From positions 62,001-126,000 of the forward strand of contig PABH01000045.1 in the NCBI GenBank assembly GCA_002702705.1: a DNA stretch of 64,000 nucleotides, given 5' to 3'. This stretch comes from Anaerolineaceae bacterium (GTDB lineage Bacteria; Chloroflexota; Anaerolineae; Anaerolineales; Anaerolineaceae). The notes under the pieces are model-generated. The model had not been told where the DNA came from, did no database searches, and saw nothing but the letters and a program-made list of their open reading frames with translations. A program made the translations under genes and the position numbers. This document shows positions 17,860 to 26,754 of the stretch, in pieces (positions within the stretch are counted from its first letter, which is position 1; every line of letters begins with the position of its first letter).

Positions 17860-18930
17860 ATGTCACAAAAACCCACCATCGTTGTTGCCATGAGCGGCGG
17901 CGTTGATAGTTCTGTCGTGGCGGCCTTGTTAGCCGAACAAGGATATCCGCTGATTGGGGTGATGATGCACCTCTGGTCTGAAGCCGGCAAAGAATGCGAA
18001 AATAAATGCTGTACCCCCCAGGCAATTGAGGAATCCCGCAAGGTCGCTGACCAGTTGGGTTTCCCATTTCATGTCATGGATGCTGCGGAAACATTCCGCG
18101 GGCGCATAGTGCAGTATTTTTTGGATAGTTATGCCGCGGGCAAAACCCCCAACCCGTGCGTAAACTGTAATAAAGAGATCAAATGGGGACTATTGTTAAA
18201 CAAAGCCAAACAACTGGGCGGTCAGTTTTTAGCGACCGGACATTACGTTCGCCGGGAAGAAACCCCGGATGGTAAAGTGATCATCAAACGGGCAGTTGAT
18301 GCCAGCAAAGACCAGTCCTATGTGATGAGTATGTTAACGCAGGACCGATTAAAACATACCCTCTTTCCGCTCGGTAGTTACTTAAAAACCGAAGTGCGGG
18401 AGATGGCGCGTTTATATAACCTGCCAATGGCAGAGAAAAAAGACAGCCAGGATCTTTGTTTTGTTTCGGATGATAATTACCGCGATTTTTTGGAGCGTAA
18501 TGCCCCCGAAATCCTTGTTCCGGGACCAATCCTCGATCAGGTTGGCAACCGGCTCGGTGAACACCAGGGACTGGCACAATACACCATTGGACAGCGAAAA
18601 GGGATTGGTCTGGCTGCTCCACGGCCTTTATACGTTCTTGAAAAACAGGTCAGCAGCAACAGCCTGATCGTTGGCCCGGTCGAAGCCCTACATCAAAAAA
18701 GCATCATTGCGCAAGGTGTCAATTGGGTCTCCGGTGAAATACCTAGCCAACCGGTTCGTGCTGATGTAAAAATCCGCTACAAAGCCGATTTCCGGACAGC
18801 AACCATCACCCCGTTGGATGGTGACCGAGTGCAAATCGATTTTGACAAGCCAGTACGGGATGCCTCTCCCGGGCAGTTTGCCGTTTTTTACGACGGCGAG
18901 GTAGCCCTGGGTGGTGGTGAGATAGTTTAA
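17860..18930 (+). CDS. mnmA: tRNA-specific 2-thiouridylase MnmA
   Basis: 356 residues, normal length. It makes 2-thiouridine at the wobble position 34 of tRNA-Lys, -Glu and -Gln, using ATP and persulfide sulfur. Seen: the PP-loop SGGVDSS near residue 11, the catalytic-Cys context TPNPCVNCN, the tRNA/ATP loop GHYVR, the DQSYVMSML segment, and the second Cys in DLCFV. The C-terminal beta domain ends in GGGEIV. AAGGAA lies seven bases before the ATG. Single-gene unit; a 107-bp tandem repeat array starts ten bases after the stop. Confidence 0.97.
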   Translation: MSQKPTIVVAMSGGVDSSVVAALLAEQGYPLIGVMMHLWSEAGKECENKCCTPQAIEESRKVADQLGFPFHVMDAAETFRGRIVQYFLDSYAAGKTPNPCVNCNKEIKWGLLLNKAKQLGGQFLATGHYVRREETPDGKVIIKRAVDASKDQSYVMSMLTQDRLKHTLFPLGSYLKTEVREMARLYNLPMAEKKDSQDLCFVSDDNYRDFLERNAPEILVPGPILDQVGNRLGEHQGLAQYTIGQRKGIGLAAPRPLYVLEKQVSSNSLIVGPVEALHQKSIIAQGVNWVSGEIPSQPVRADVKIRYKADFRTATITPLDGDRVQIDFDKPVRDASPGQFAVFYDGEVALGGGEIV

Positions 18931-18942
18931 ACAAAGCCACCT

Positions 18943-19376
18943 GCCCAACACAACAAACACAAGTAAACGTGTAGGTTGGGCACGGTTAAATTTACAATAA
19001 TCACCTATTGCAAATCCAGCTGGCAATCACACACCATCAACCGCCGCGTGCCCAACACAACAAACATAAGTAAACGCGTAGTTGGGCACGGTCAAATTTA
19101 CAATTACCACCTATTACAAATCCGGCTGGCGATCACACACCATCAACCACCGCGTGCCCAACATAACAAACATAATTAAACGCGTAGGTTGGGCACGGAT
19201 ATATTTTCAATTACCACCTGTAGCAAATCGACTTGGTAAAAACATTACCTCAACCGCCGCGTGCCCAACAAAACAAACACAAGTTATCGTGTAGGTTGGG
19301 CACGGTTATATTTACAATAATCACCGATTACAAATCCGGCTTGCAATCACACACCACCAACAGCCGCGTGCCCGAC
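18943..19376. repeat. Tandem array of four ~107-bp units, each with a hairpin
   Basis: The sequence GCCCAACA recurs at 18943, 19050, 19156, 19263 and (as GCCCGACA) 19370, giving periods of 107, 106, 107 and 107 bases. Each unit holds an inverted repeat with arms CGTGCCCAAC and GTTGGGCACG around a 25-30-base loop. The linker is conserved as well: a TTTACAAT stretch, then CAAATC, then CACACACCA. Unit-to-unit substitutions are scattered. Short open frames across it repeat the same peptide and are artefacts. It resembles interspersed hairpin repeats amplified in tandem. It fills most of the mnmA-DUF4395 gap. Confidence 0.9.
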
Positions 19377-19514
19377 ATCTCATGGGTATAGCCATTTTTA
19401 TCATAACAATTCCTTATACATAACAATAGGTATATTGCATAAATAAGATATTAATAGTATAAATATACCAAATTCGTTTCACATCGAATAATTATTGGTG
19501 AATGGAGAATCAAA

Positions 19515-19958
19515 ATGGAAAAAATCACACCAAACTATGCGGAAGGTATCCCTCTGCCAATTGTTAATTTCAACCGGGCATTGTTAACGGGCGGCATACT
19601 TATTGCTCTCATTTTTCAGCAAGCCTGGATCACGACTCTATTGTTTTTACTTTTGTTACCGACCACCCTCTTTGGGCGGAAATACAGCCTCATTTATATG
19701 GTTGGCCGGGTCTTATTTAAAAAACAAATCCCGAATGCCGAGCGAGAAGACCAGCAGCTGCAGCGTTTTAACAACACTATCGCAACTACTCTTTTGGGAA
19801 TTGCCCAGATCTTATTTGCGGTGAACCTGCCGATTGGAGGTTGGATTTTCGCTGTGATGGTAATGCTCGCCTCCGGCGTGGCGTTGGCAGGTTTTTGTGT
19901 TGGTTGTTTTTTGTATTATCAGTTTAAGCTCAACCGCTACCGCTTATTTGGGCCGTAG
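19515..19958 (+). CDS. DUF4395 membrane protein
   Basis: 147 residues, four hydrophobic segments in two pairs (about 25-50 and 105-135), with a charged middle loop. The C-terminal GFCVGCFLYYQ signature, containing a CxxC-like Cys pair, is diagnostic of DUF4395. Family members often occur with thiol/sulfur genes such as rhodaneses and thioredoxins, so a redox or sulfur role is possible; mnmA upstream also handles sulfur, but the repeat array separates them. TGGAGA precedes the ATG. It ends at a bidirectional terminator. Confidence 0.85.
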   Translation: MEKITPNYAEGIPLPIVNFNRALLTGGILIALIFQQAWITTLLFLLLLPTTLFGRKYSLIYMVGRVLFKKQIPNAEREDQQLQRFNNTIATTLLGIAQILFAVNLPIGGWIFAVMVMLASGVALAGFCVGCFLYYQFKLNRYRLFGP

Positions 19959-19962
19959 ACAA

Positions 19963-19990
19963 AAAAAACCACCCGATCGGGTGGTTTTTT
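19963..19990. terminator. Bidirectional intrinsic terminator
   Basis: A perfect 28-bp palindrome: A-run, CCACCC-GATC-GGGTGG core, T-run. It lies between the convergent DUF4395 (plus) and iorB (minus) genes and can serve both. Confidence 0.9.
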
Positions 19991-19992
19991 GA

Positions 19993-20610
19993 TTAACTTT
20001 CTACCGCTTCTCTTCCTTTGTAAAAGGCTTGTTGATTAAGGTCCAGGTACTTGGCAGGCACGCGGCTACTGATCACATCCAACCACGGTTCCGGGTCCAT
20101 CCCCATCATGGCAGACATGGCGCCCAGCAAAACCACATTGGCCGCTTTGGCATTGCCTAACGCTTCCGCGGCTGCCACACCCTTCACCCAATATTGATTG
20201 GGTGTGTATTCTGCAATTTTTTCTCTGATGGTTTGATCATCGGGATACACCACATCACTGGTGCTGACAGTAACCGGCACAATCTCTTGATCATTAATCA
20301 CCACAAAACCACCGGGACGAATCTGGTCAATAAATCGCAAGGCTTCCAGCTTTTCAAAGGCAATCATAATGTCCGCCTGCCCTTGTGCGATGATCGGTGA
20401 ATAAACAGTTTCACCCCAGCGTAGGTGAGAAATCACACTCCCTCCGCGCTGCGACATACCATGTACTTCCGCTTTTTTTACATCATACCCCAGGTTTAAT
20501 CCCAATTCTGCCAACACATTACTCGCCAGAATGGTGCCCTGCCCGCCAACACCAACCAGCAGGATACTTAATGTTTCTGTATTAATATTTAACTTTGGAA
20601 AATGTATCAT
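19993..20610 (-). CDS. iorB: Indolepyruvate:ferredoxin oxidoreductase, beta subunit
   Basis: 205 residues. The domain is that of the pyruvate-ferredoxin oxidoreductase gamma family: GVGGQGTILASN near the start, EVHGMSQRGGSV, then the RPGGFVVIND strand. With IorA it oxidatively decarboxylates aryl pyruvates, from transamination of Trp, Phe and Tyr, to aryl-acetyl-CoA and reduces ferredoxin. AAAGGAG lies seven bases before the ATG. The gene follows iorA by 12 bases and ends at the shared palindromic terminator. Confidence 0.95.
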   Translation of the reverse strand: MIHFPKLNINTETLSILLVGVGGQGTILASNVLAELGLNLGYDVKKAEVHGMSQRGGSVISHLRWGETVYSPIIAQGQADIMIAFEKLEALRFIDQIRPGGFVVINDQEIVPVTVSTSDVVYPDDQTIREKIAEYTPNQYWVKGVAAAEALGNAKAANVVLLGAMSAMMGMDPEPWLDVISSRVPAKYLDLNQQAFYKGREAVES

Positions 20611-20622
20611 GTCCGGCTCCTT

Positions 20623-22449
20623 TTAGTTGACCTGTTTCGCTCTCACCTGATCACGGAATAAGATCGCATCCCGCGGGCAAACTTGCGCACAAATTTCACA
20701 ACCTGTACACAAGGCAGCATCGATTTCAGCCAGAGACCGGTTGTATTTCGGATCCAATTCCTCGGATTTTAAGATGGCCGGGCAGCCAATTCGGAAACAA
20801 ACGGTGCAGCCATTACACTGATCAGTTACTTCCAAAGGCAGGTATTGTTTTCGTGCACTTGGTAAGAGCGCACATTCTTCCTTGGTGATCAACACCGCCG
20901 GTTCATCTTCTTTCATCCATTGTTTTAAGGTTTTTTCGATCACATCAACATCATACGCTTCAACGGTTAACACTTTCGTGATGCCACAAGCCCGAACCAT
21001 AGCTTCGATATCCACTTCAATGGTTTCACGGTTTTGTAAGGTCAGACCGGTACCGGGGTTCTGTTGGTGACCGGTCATTCCCGTCACGCGGTTATCCATG
21101 ATAATCGTGATGGTATTACTGCGGTTATAAGCCACATTAATCAAACCCTGAATACCGCTGTGGAAAAATGTCGAATCACCAATCACTGCAACATGGCGTT
21201 CCTTATCCCCGGCGATGGCAGCCCCATGTGCCACCCCAATGCTGGCTCCCATACAACCGCAGGTGTGGATCGAGTTTAATGGCGGGGCGACCCCCAGGGT
21301 ATAACAGCCAATATCACCATTGACCGGGATTTTTAACTTATTCAACACATAAAAAGAAGAACGGTGTGGGCAGCCCGGACACAAAGATGGCGGACGGGGA
21401 GGTAATTCAACCTGCAAAGCATTCGGTAACTCTTCAGCTTCACCATTTAACAAACCCGCTGCTTTAGCAGCATTACGCACGATTAATGGATTCAGTTCGC
21501 CAAATATCGGGAATACAGATTTTGAAAGCGGAAATTCCGGTTTGGTTGTGGGCTCAAAAAGAGTCACACCCATGGCGCGCACCTGGTCCTCAATAAAGGG
21601 ATCCAATTCCTCCAAAACAATCACAGCATCCATTTGGGCTGCAAAGTCTTTAATTAATTTTTCCGGGATCGGATAGACCATGCCCAGTTTTAACACACTG
21701 GCATCCGGAAAAACTTCCCGTGCATATTGGTAAGCAATACCACCCGTAATAATACCTAGTTTTTTGTCGCGCCACTCCACCCGATTAAGTGGGGAAGTCT
21801 CCGCGTATTTAGCCAGATCCTGAACCCGGGCTTCTACTACGGGGTGCAATTGACGGGCATTGGCAGGAATGACGACATATTTTTTGATATTTCGAGGATA
21901 TTTTCCGGGCTCCGGCAGCTGCTGCTGTTGTTCAAACACTTCAACCGGTCCACTGGTGTGGCAAACCCGGGTTGTCAGGCGTAATAAAACCGGAGTATCA
22001 AAACGCTCACTTAAATCAAAGGCAGCAATCGTAAAATCTTTTGCCTCCTGGCTGTCGGCTGGGTCAAAACAGGGAATCCGTGCAAATTTGGCATACTGGC
22101 GGTTGTCCTGTTCGTTTTGAGAAGAATGCATGGAAGGATCATCGGCGGAAACAATCACCAAACCGGCTTCAATGCCGGTCTCTGCCACATAAAAGAGGGA
22201 GTCCGCAGCTACATTAAGTCCAACATGTTTCATGGTAGATATGGAGCGTTTACCAGCATAGGCTGCACCAATCGCGGAATCCAGACCTACTTTTTCGTTG
22301 GGTGCCCATTCCGCATATACATGGGGATACCGGGCAAAGTTTTCTAAAATTTCCGTACTGGGTGTACCCGGATAACCGGAAGCAACCGAACAGCCAGCTT
22401 CCCAGGCCCCCCGCGCCACCGCTTCATTACCAGACAACAATCTTTTCAT
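20623..22449 (-). CDS. iorA: Indolepyruvate:ferredoxin oxidoreductase, alpha subunit
   Basis: 608 residues from the ATG at 22449 (GAGGAG nine bases upstream; homologues begin KRLLSGNEA). An in-frame ATG at 22476 also has a GGAGG and cannot be excluded. N-terminal pyrimidine-binding domain (SGYPGTPSTE), a middle domain, then the thiamine-diphosphate-binding region (CPGCPHRSSFY, GDIGCYTLG, GDSTFFHSG with downstream NN-like MDNRVTGMTG). Two ferredoxin-type clusters end the protein: CNGCTVCFRIGC and CTGCEICAQVCP. Oxygen-sensitive, cytoplasmic; feeds thioesters to the ADP-forming synthetase just upstream. Confidence 0.96.
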   Translation of the reverse strand: MKRLLSGNEAVARGAWEAGCSVASGYPGTPSTEILENFARYPHVYAEWAPNEKVGLDSAIGAAYAGKRSISTMKHVGLNVAADSLFYVAETGIEAGLVIVSADDPSMHSSQNEQDNRQYAKFARIPCFDPADSQEAKDFTIAAFDLSERFDTPVLLRLTTRVCHTSGPVEVFEQQQQLPEPGKYPRNIKKYVVIPANARQLHPVVEARVQDLAKYAETSPLNRVEWRDKKLGIITGGIAYQYAREVFPDASVLKLGMVYPIPEKLIKDFAAQMDAVIVLEELDPFIEDQVRAMGVTLFEPTTKPEFPLSKSVFPIFGELNPLIVRNAAKAAGLLNGEAEELPNALQVELPPRPPSLCPGCPHRSSFYVLNKLKIPVNGDIGCYTLGVAPPLNSIHTCGCMGASIGVAHGAAIAGDKERHVAVIGDSTFFHSGIQGLINVAYNRSNTITIIMDNRVTGMTGHQQNPGTGLTLQNRETIEVDIEAMVRACGITKVLTVEAYDVDVIEKTLKQWMKEDEPAVLITKEECALLPSARKQYLPLEVTDQCNGCTVCFRIGCPAILKSEELDPKYNRSLAEIDAALCTGCEICAQVCPRDAILFRDQVRAKQVN

Positions 22450-22482
22450 GGGTTTATACTCCTCATTTAATACCATTAAACG

Positions 22483-24582
22483 TTATCCTCCAAAAATCAC
22501 TCGACCATCCAGCGCCAAAGCACCTTCCCCTTTGGGAAAAACAACCAGGGGATTAATTTCAATCTCACCAATTTGCGGATAATCCAATGCCAAAACACTT
22601 AAGCGCAAAATCATATCCACCACAGCGTTGATATCCGTTTCAGGCATGCCGCGGTAACCAGCCAATAATGTACCGGCTTTTGTGGATTGGATCATATCCA
22701 ATGCGTCCAAGCGGGTGATAGGTGCCACTTTAAAAGCCACATCTTTAAATAACTCGACAAAAATACCACCCATCCCAAACATCATCATCGGCCCAAAACC
22801 AGGGTCTCGCCGCATCCCGACGATCACTTCTTGCCCCTTCGGAGCCATTTTTTCAATTAATACCCCTTCCAAAATCGCTTCCGGTACTGCCAAGGATATC
22901 TGTTCCATCATATCCTGGAAAACTTCCACAACTTCTTGGGTTCGGTTAAGGTTCAAACGAATACCACCCACATCCGATTTATGCAAAATCTGTGGCGAAA
23001 CGATCTTCATAACGACCGGATAACCGATCTGATCTGCTAACCGGGCGGCATCCTCCGCAGTTTTTGCAAAGCCACCGGCTACTACCGGAATACCATACGC
23101 CGCTAACAAGGGGCGGGTTTCGGCTTCACCCAGGCTTGGTAACTCGGCTGCGGTTTTAATCAGTTTATTCGCAGTTTCCCGCTGAATATCAGCAAAAACC
23201 GGAGCTGATTCTTGTGGTTGGTCTAAACATGTTTTATACCTTAACATTGCGCCCAAAATGGTGCCTATACTCTCAGGATAAACCACCATCGGCACCTTAT
23301 TTTTATGTAATACGCGGCGTGGTTCAGCCACCATTGCATCACCCATAAAACAACTAATGACTGTTTTTTGGGTTGTCGCAGCTGCTTCGCTAATTTTTTG
23401 AGCCACTTCCACAGGATTAACCAGGGACTGCGGCACCAAAATCGGAACAATAATATCAACATTCGGGTCTGCGATAACTGCTAGTAACGCAACTTCATAA
23501 TCCTGTGGTTCAGCCCCGCCCAACATATCAATCGGGTTGGTAACCTGAGCACTGGGATTCATTTTACTGCGCAGGTATTCGATTGTTTTCGGATCGAGAT
23601 CCGCCATTTCCAAACCATTCATCGCCAAACTGTCTGAGGTTAACGCAGCCGGACCACCCGAATTGGTTAAAATGACAACCCGTTTCCCCTGGGGCAAATG
23701 CTGCAGGGCAAACGCCTGTGAAACGTCAAATAAATCGTTCACGGATTGCACTTCCACCACACCGCCCTGCTTAAAGGCAGCCTGATATGCGGCATGGGAA
23801 CCAGCCAACGACCCCGTATGGGAAGAGACAGCCCGCGCTCCGGCAGCAGTCCGTCCGGCTTTCAGCAGCACAATTGGTTTTTGTTGGGAGACATTCTTAA
23901 CAACCTCTAAAAATCGCTGGCCTTCCCGAATTTGTTCAACATAAGCAGTGATTACCGTTGTATTCGGATCATCTCCCAAATATTCAATCATATCGGTTTC
24001 AGTAACATCGGCCTCATTGCCCAAACTGGAAAAATGGGCAAAACCGATTCCCTTATCTTTCACAAAATCGACCACGCCGCCCAGCACGGCACCCGATTGT
24101 GAAAGGAAACCAATTCCTCCTACATCCGGTGCCCCGGAAATAAAGGTGGTATTTAAGCCAGTATGTAAACTCATGGTACCCACACAATTCGGACCCACCA
24201 TCCGCATTCCGTTTTGTTTAATTACATCTAATACTTCATTTTCAAGGGCTTGGCCTTCCTCACCCAATTCTTTAAATCCGCCAGAAATTACGGTAACGGC
24301 TTTAATCCCTCGTTCTGCACAATCTTTCACCACCGGTAAGATCATTCCAGCTGGCAAAACAATCACAGCCAATTCAACCGGATCTGGTACATTTTTAATA
24401 TCGGGATAACAAGTTAACCCCAAGATTTCTTTTGCACCAGGATTAACGGGGTAGATGGCACCCTGATAGCCATATAAGGTCAGGTTTTTTACAATTCCAT
24501 AACTCAACTTATTCGGTTTTGCCGATGCGCCTATAATCGCAATACCTGATGCAGAAAAGAAAGGTTTTAAGCCTTTAACCAT
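22483..24582 (-). CDS. ADP-forming acyl-CoA (acetate-CoA) synthetase, fused alpha-beta
   Basis: 699 residues from the ATG at 24582, with GGAGG six bases upstream; an upstream TTG lies in that ribosome site. The alpha part (about 1-455) has a CoA-binding domain (IGASAKPNKLSYGI) and the phospho-His loop SSHTGSLAGS. The beta part (about 475-699) has the ATP-grasp domain with VVMKIVSPQILHKSDVGG and the FGMGGIFVELFKD motif. It converts acyl- or aryl-acetyl-CoA plus ADP and phosphate to acid, CoA and ATP. Lying directly before iorAB, it should conserve the energy of their thioesters as ATP, as in archaeal peptide fermenters. Confidence 0.95.
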   Translation of the reverse strand: MVKGLKPFFSASGIAIIGASAKPNKLSYGIVKNLTLYGYQGAIYPVNPGAKEILGLTCYPDIKNVPDPVELAVIVLPAGMILPVVKDCAERGIKAVTVISGGFKELGEEGQALENEVLDVIKQNGMRMVGPNCVGTMSLHTGLNTTFISGAPDVGGIGFLSQSGAVLGGVVDFVKDKGIGFAHFSSLGNEADVTETDMIEYLGDDPNTTVITAYVEQIREGQRFLEVVKNVSQQKPIVLLKAGRTAAGARAVSSHTGSLAGSHAAYQAAFKQGGVVEVQSVNDLFDVSQAFALQHLPQGKRVVILTNSGGPAALTSDSLAMNGLEMADLDPKTIEYLRSKMNPSAQVTNPIDMLGGAEPQDYEVALLAVIADPNVDIIVPILVPQSLVNPVEVAQKISEAAATTQKTVISCFMGDAMVAEPRRVLHKNKVPMVVYPESIGTILGAMLRYKTCLDQPQESAPVFADIQRETANKLIKTAAELPSLGEAETRPLLAAYGIPVVAGGFAKTAEDAARLADQIGYPVVMKIVSPQILHKSDVGGIRLNLNRTQEVVEVFQDMMEQISLAVPEAILEGVLIEKMAPKGQEVIVGMRRDPGFGPMMMFGMGGIFVELFKDVAFKVAPITRLDALDMIQSTKAGTLLAGYRGMPETDINAVVDMILRLSVLALDYPQIGEIEINPLVVFPKGEGALALDGRVIFGG

Positions 24583-24624
24583 TGAATCCTCCAAAATAAA
24601 ATAAATTCAATAAACAAGTGGATA

Positions 24625-25002
24625 TCATCCACCTGCTTTTTTTACAACAAATCCCTTATCGGATAATGTGGGTAATAATTTATCACGCTGGTCACCTTGA
24701 ATCTCAATGATGCCATTCTTCAAAGCGCCGCCGGTTCCACAAATTTTTTTTAATTCCTTACTTAATTCTTTTAAACCGGTTTCATGTAAAACAAGCCCCT
24801 CTACCAGGGTGACCGCTTTTCCACCCCGTCCCTTACGTTCCAAACGCAGCCGAACCACACCGTCTTTAATCACCTTGTTATCGGGTTTTTGGGGTTTTCC
24901 CTTTTTGCAATTACATTGGTTTTCTGGTTTTCCGCATTTTTTACAAATACGGCCAAATTCCGTCGAATAAACCGTCGGATTGTTATTATTACTGTTATAC
25001 AA
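24625..25002 (-). CDS. SUI1/eIF1-like translation factor (YciH type)
   Basis: 125 residues. Start TTG at 25002 with AGAGG six bases upstream. The N-terminus carries a zinc-finger-like CKKCGKPENQCNC cluster; the SUI1 domain occupies about 45-122 with RKGRGGKAVTLVEGL, KELKKICGTGGALKNGIIEIQGD and a terminal GFVVKKAGG. YciH-type proteins influence start-site fidelity in initiation. It is 42 bases upstream of the acyl-CoA synthetase gene and probably shares its transcript, with no obvious functional link. Confidence 0.92.
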   Translation of the reverse strand: MYNSNNNNPTVYSTEFGRICKKCGKPENQCNCKKGKPQKPDNKVIKDGVVRLRLERKGRGGKAVTLVEGLVLHETGLKELSKELKKICGTGGALKNGIIEIQGDQRDKLLPTLSDKGFVVKKAGG

Positions 25003-25139
25003 AATAACCTCTAATTTTCAGGTTTTTAAAATGGATTATGATCCATTTTTTGAGTTTAAGTTATTTATCCACTTGGTTCGAGTGCCATATTTCCTATTTA
25101 AGAGCAACGACCCTCCCACATCAGTGGGACATTTGTTAA

Positions 25140-25568
25140 TTAAAAATCTCGTTTGTAAGATAAAGAAAACGTTACCCCTTCCACAACCTTCCCTTTATCC
25201 ACATTAAATTCAATCGGTAAAAATTCCGAACCACCCCCCAACACCCAAAGTGCAAATGAAGCAGGCTCATCAGGGGAAACAAAATAATCCACCGGTACTC
25301 CATCAAAATTAATGACGGTTATGATCATCTCCCCCTGTTCAACTGTCGTTTCCATCTCCAGATATACCGTCTCATCTATATCCATTTTAATCTTTTTAAA
25401 CTCGTGTGTATTGTTTCCTCGAACGACCTTAAATGTGCCATTACATCTGCCCTGGTCATTGGTGGTAATGCAGTTTTCCTGAATACCGCGAATGCCACCA
25501 TCCGATTTTCCGCCGCAGCCAGTTAGAAATAATATCAAGATCATGGATAAGAAAAAAACTCTCCGCAT
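25140..25568 (-). CDS. Small lipoprotein of unknown function
   Basis: 142 residues. Signal peptide with lipobox Leu-Thr-Gly-Cys (about residue 18), a short Gly/Ser linker, then a beta-rich domain of about 115 residues. The domain has one Cys pair (ENCITTNDQGRCNG) that could form a disulfide. No family recognised. GGAGG lies five bases before the ATG. It seems to be a single gene; a TG-T-CATAAT extended -10-like element lies about 30 bases upstream on the minus strand. Beyond its stop, a short hairpin TCCCAC/GTGGGA lacks a T run. Confidence 0.7.
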   Translation of the reverse strand: MRRVFFLSMILILFLTGCGGKSDGGIRGIQENCITTNDQGRCNGTFKVVRGNNTHEFKKIKMDIDETVYLEMETTVEQGEMIITVINFDGVPVDYFVSPDEPASFALWVLGGGSEFLPIEFNVDKGKVVEGVTFSLSYKRDF

Positions 25569-25756
25569 TTAATCCTCCAAGAAAAAACATTTTCTCCCCC
25601 CAATTATGACACAATTTTTGAGAACCATAGCAGAAACTGACAAAATAATAAGGTGATTCACAAAGTAACACGGAAAGAAACTTTTCTTCGTATTTTTTCT
25701 CTTTGCTCCATATATAGCATGTTTGTCAATCTACCTTATGAATTACCGTGGGCTTA

Positions 25757-25787
25757 CAAAAAAACCGGGTAGTTTGGACCTACCCGG
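25757..25787 (-). terminator. Terminator of the Hsp20 cluster
   Basis: On the minus strand, an 8-bp stem CCGGGTAG/CTACCCGG is followed by a run of T residues, 10 bases after the stop of the last Hsp20 gene. Confidence 0.9.
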
Positions 25788-25797
25788 CATAAAGAGT

Positions 25798-26289
25798 TTA
25801 TTTTTTCTGAATCGGAATTTTTTTATGTTTTTGGATACTGGTTTCATCTTTTGGTAAATGAACATTCAGTACACCGTTTTTAAAATCCGCTTCAATCTTT
25901 GATTCATCGATTCCATCCGGCAGTACAAAACTTCGTTGAAACGATCCGCTGCGTCGCTCTGATCGATAATAATGTTTTTTGCTTTCTTGAGATGCCTCTT
26001 CCTTGTACCCCTGAATGGTTAAGGTGTTATTTTGAAACTGAACATCAATATCATCAATTTCCATTCCAGGCAGGTCAACACTAACGGTAAATTCTTTTTC
26101 CGTTTCGCAAAGATCTGCACTAGGGTTAAACGTATTCAGATTTTTTCCTTCGCCTTCAAAGAATGGGTCATCAAAAAAATTCTCAACCCATTCATTCATC
26201 TCAAAAAAAGGATCCGTAACTAGCGAACGGTTTTGTTTTTCGATGGATTTATCTTCCTTTTTCCAGGGGATTAGATTTCGGAATGCCAT
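25798..26289 (-). CDS. Small heat-shock protein, Hsp20/alpha-crystallin
   Basis: 163 residues. Charged N-terminal arm with an FFDDPFFEGEG segment, alpha-crystallin domain about 55-145 (TVSVDLPGMEIDDIDVQ, then the FKNGVLNVHLPK signature), and a C-terminal KKIPIQ tail carrying the Ile-x-Ile motif for oligomer assembly. Holds unfolded proteins without ATP. Strong AAAGGAGG before the ATG. Third and last gene of the Hsp20 run; its 41-base gap to the previous one is larger than the gap between the first two, but no promoter is evident in it. Confidence 0.95.
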   Translation of the reverse strand: MAFRNLIPWKKEDKSIEKQNRSLVTDPFFEMNEWVENFFDDPFFEGEGKNLNTFNPSADLCETEKEFTVSVDLPGMEIDDIDVQFQNNTLTIQGYKEEASQESKKHYYRSERRSGSFQRSFVLPDGIDESKIEADFKNGVLNVHLPKDETSIQKHKKIPIQKK

Positions 26290-26330
26290 GTTAGACCTCC
26301 TTTCGAAACATATCCTGGCAGGTCGCCCGT

Positions 26331-26741
26331 TTAAACAGCCTGTACTGAAATCTTACGTGATGCTGCCGGAGCTGATTTTGGCATTGTTAATGTTAAAACA
26401 CCATTTTTCACCGTAGCAGAAATTTTCTCACGATCAATTTCATCGGAAATATTAAACCGCCGGCGGAAGTCTCCAATGCCATATTCAGCATAATTTAAAG
26501 AATAATCCTCCGGTCGTTCCGGTTTTACACGAGCATCAATCGTTAGTACGTTTTTATCTAAAGTAACTTCAACCATGTTCTCATCCGAGCCAGGTATATC
26601 GGCCAACAGATAAATAACATCATCTTTTTCATAAATATCAACTTTTGGAATGTAAACCCGAGATTCCCGTGTTCGTTCTGCCAGGTCCTGGTTTTTTTCC
26701 TCTTGCTTTACAATATCGGTTTTATTCGTATCTTCCTTCAT
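26331..26741 (-). CDS. Small heat-shock protein, Hsp20
   Basis: 136 residues. Alpha-crystallin domain about 35-125: VIYLLADIPGSDENMVEV, then the VKNGVLTLTMPKS signature; C-terminal KISVQAV includes Ile-x-Val. The N-terminal arm is short and polar (NKTDIVKQEEKNQD) compared with its two neighbours, so client range or oligomer size may differ. GGAGGTG precedes the ATG. 13 bases after the first Hsp20 gene. Confidence 0.95.
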   Translation of the reverse strand: MKEDTNKTDIVKQEEKNQDLAERTRESRVYIPKVDIYEKDDVIYLLADIPGSDENMVEVTLDKNVLTIDARVKPERPEDYSLNYAEYGIGDFRRRFNISDEIDREKISATVKNGVLTLTMPKSAPAASRKISVQAV

Positions 26742-26754
26742 TTTTCACCTCCAC

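Noticed and set aside
18976-19294. Two overlapping open frames of about 70 codons each
   Set aside because: They lie inside the 107-bp tandem repeat and translate to the same repeated peptide; no ribosome site.
18943-19376. Possible CRISPR array
   Set aside because: The whole 107-bp unit, including the part between hairpins, is repeated; there are no unique spacers and no cas genes nearby.
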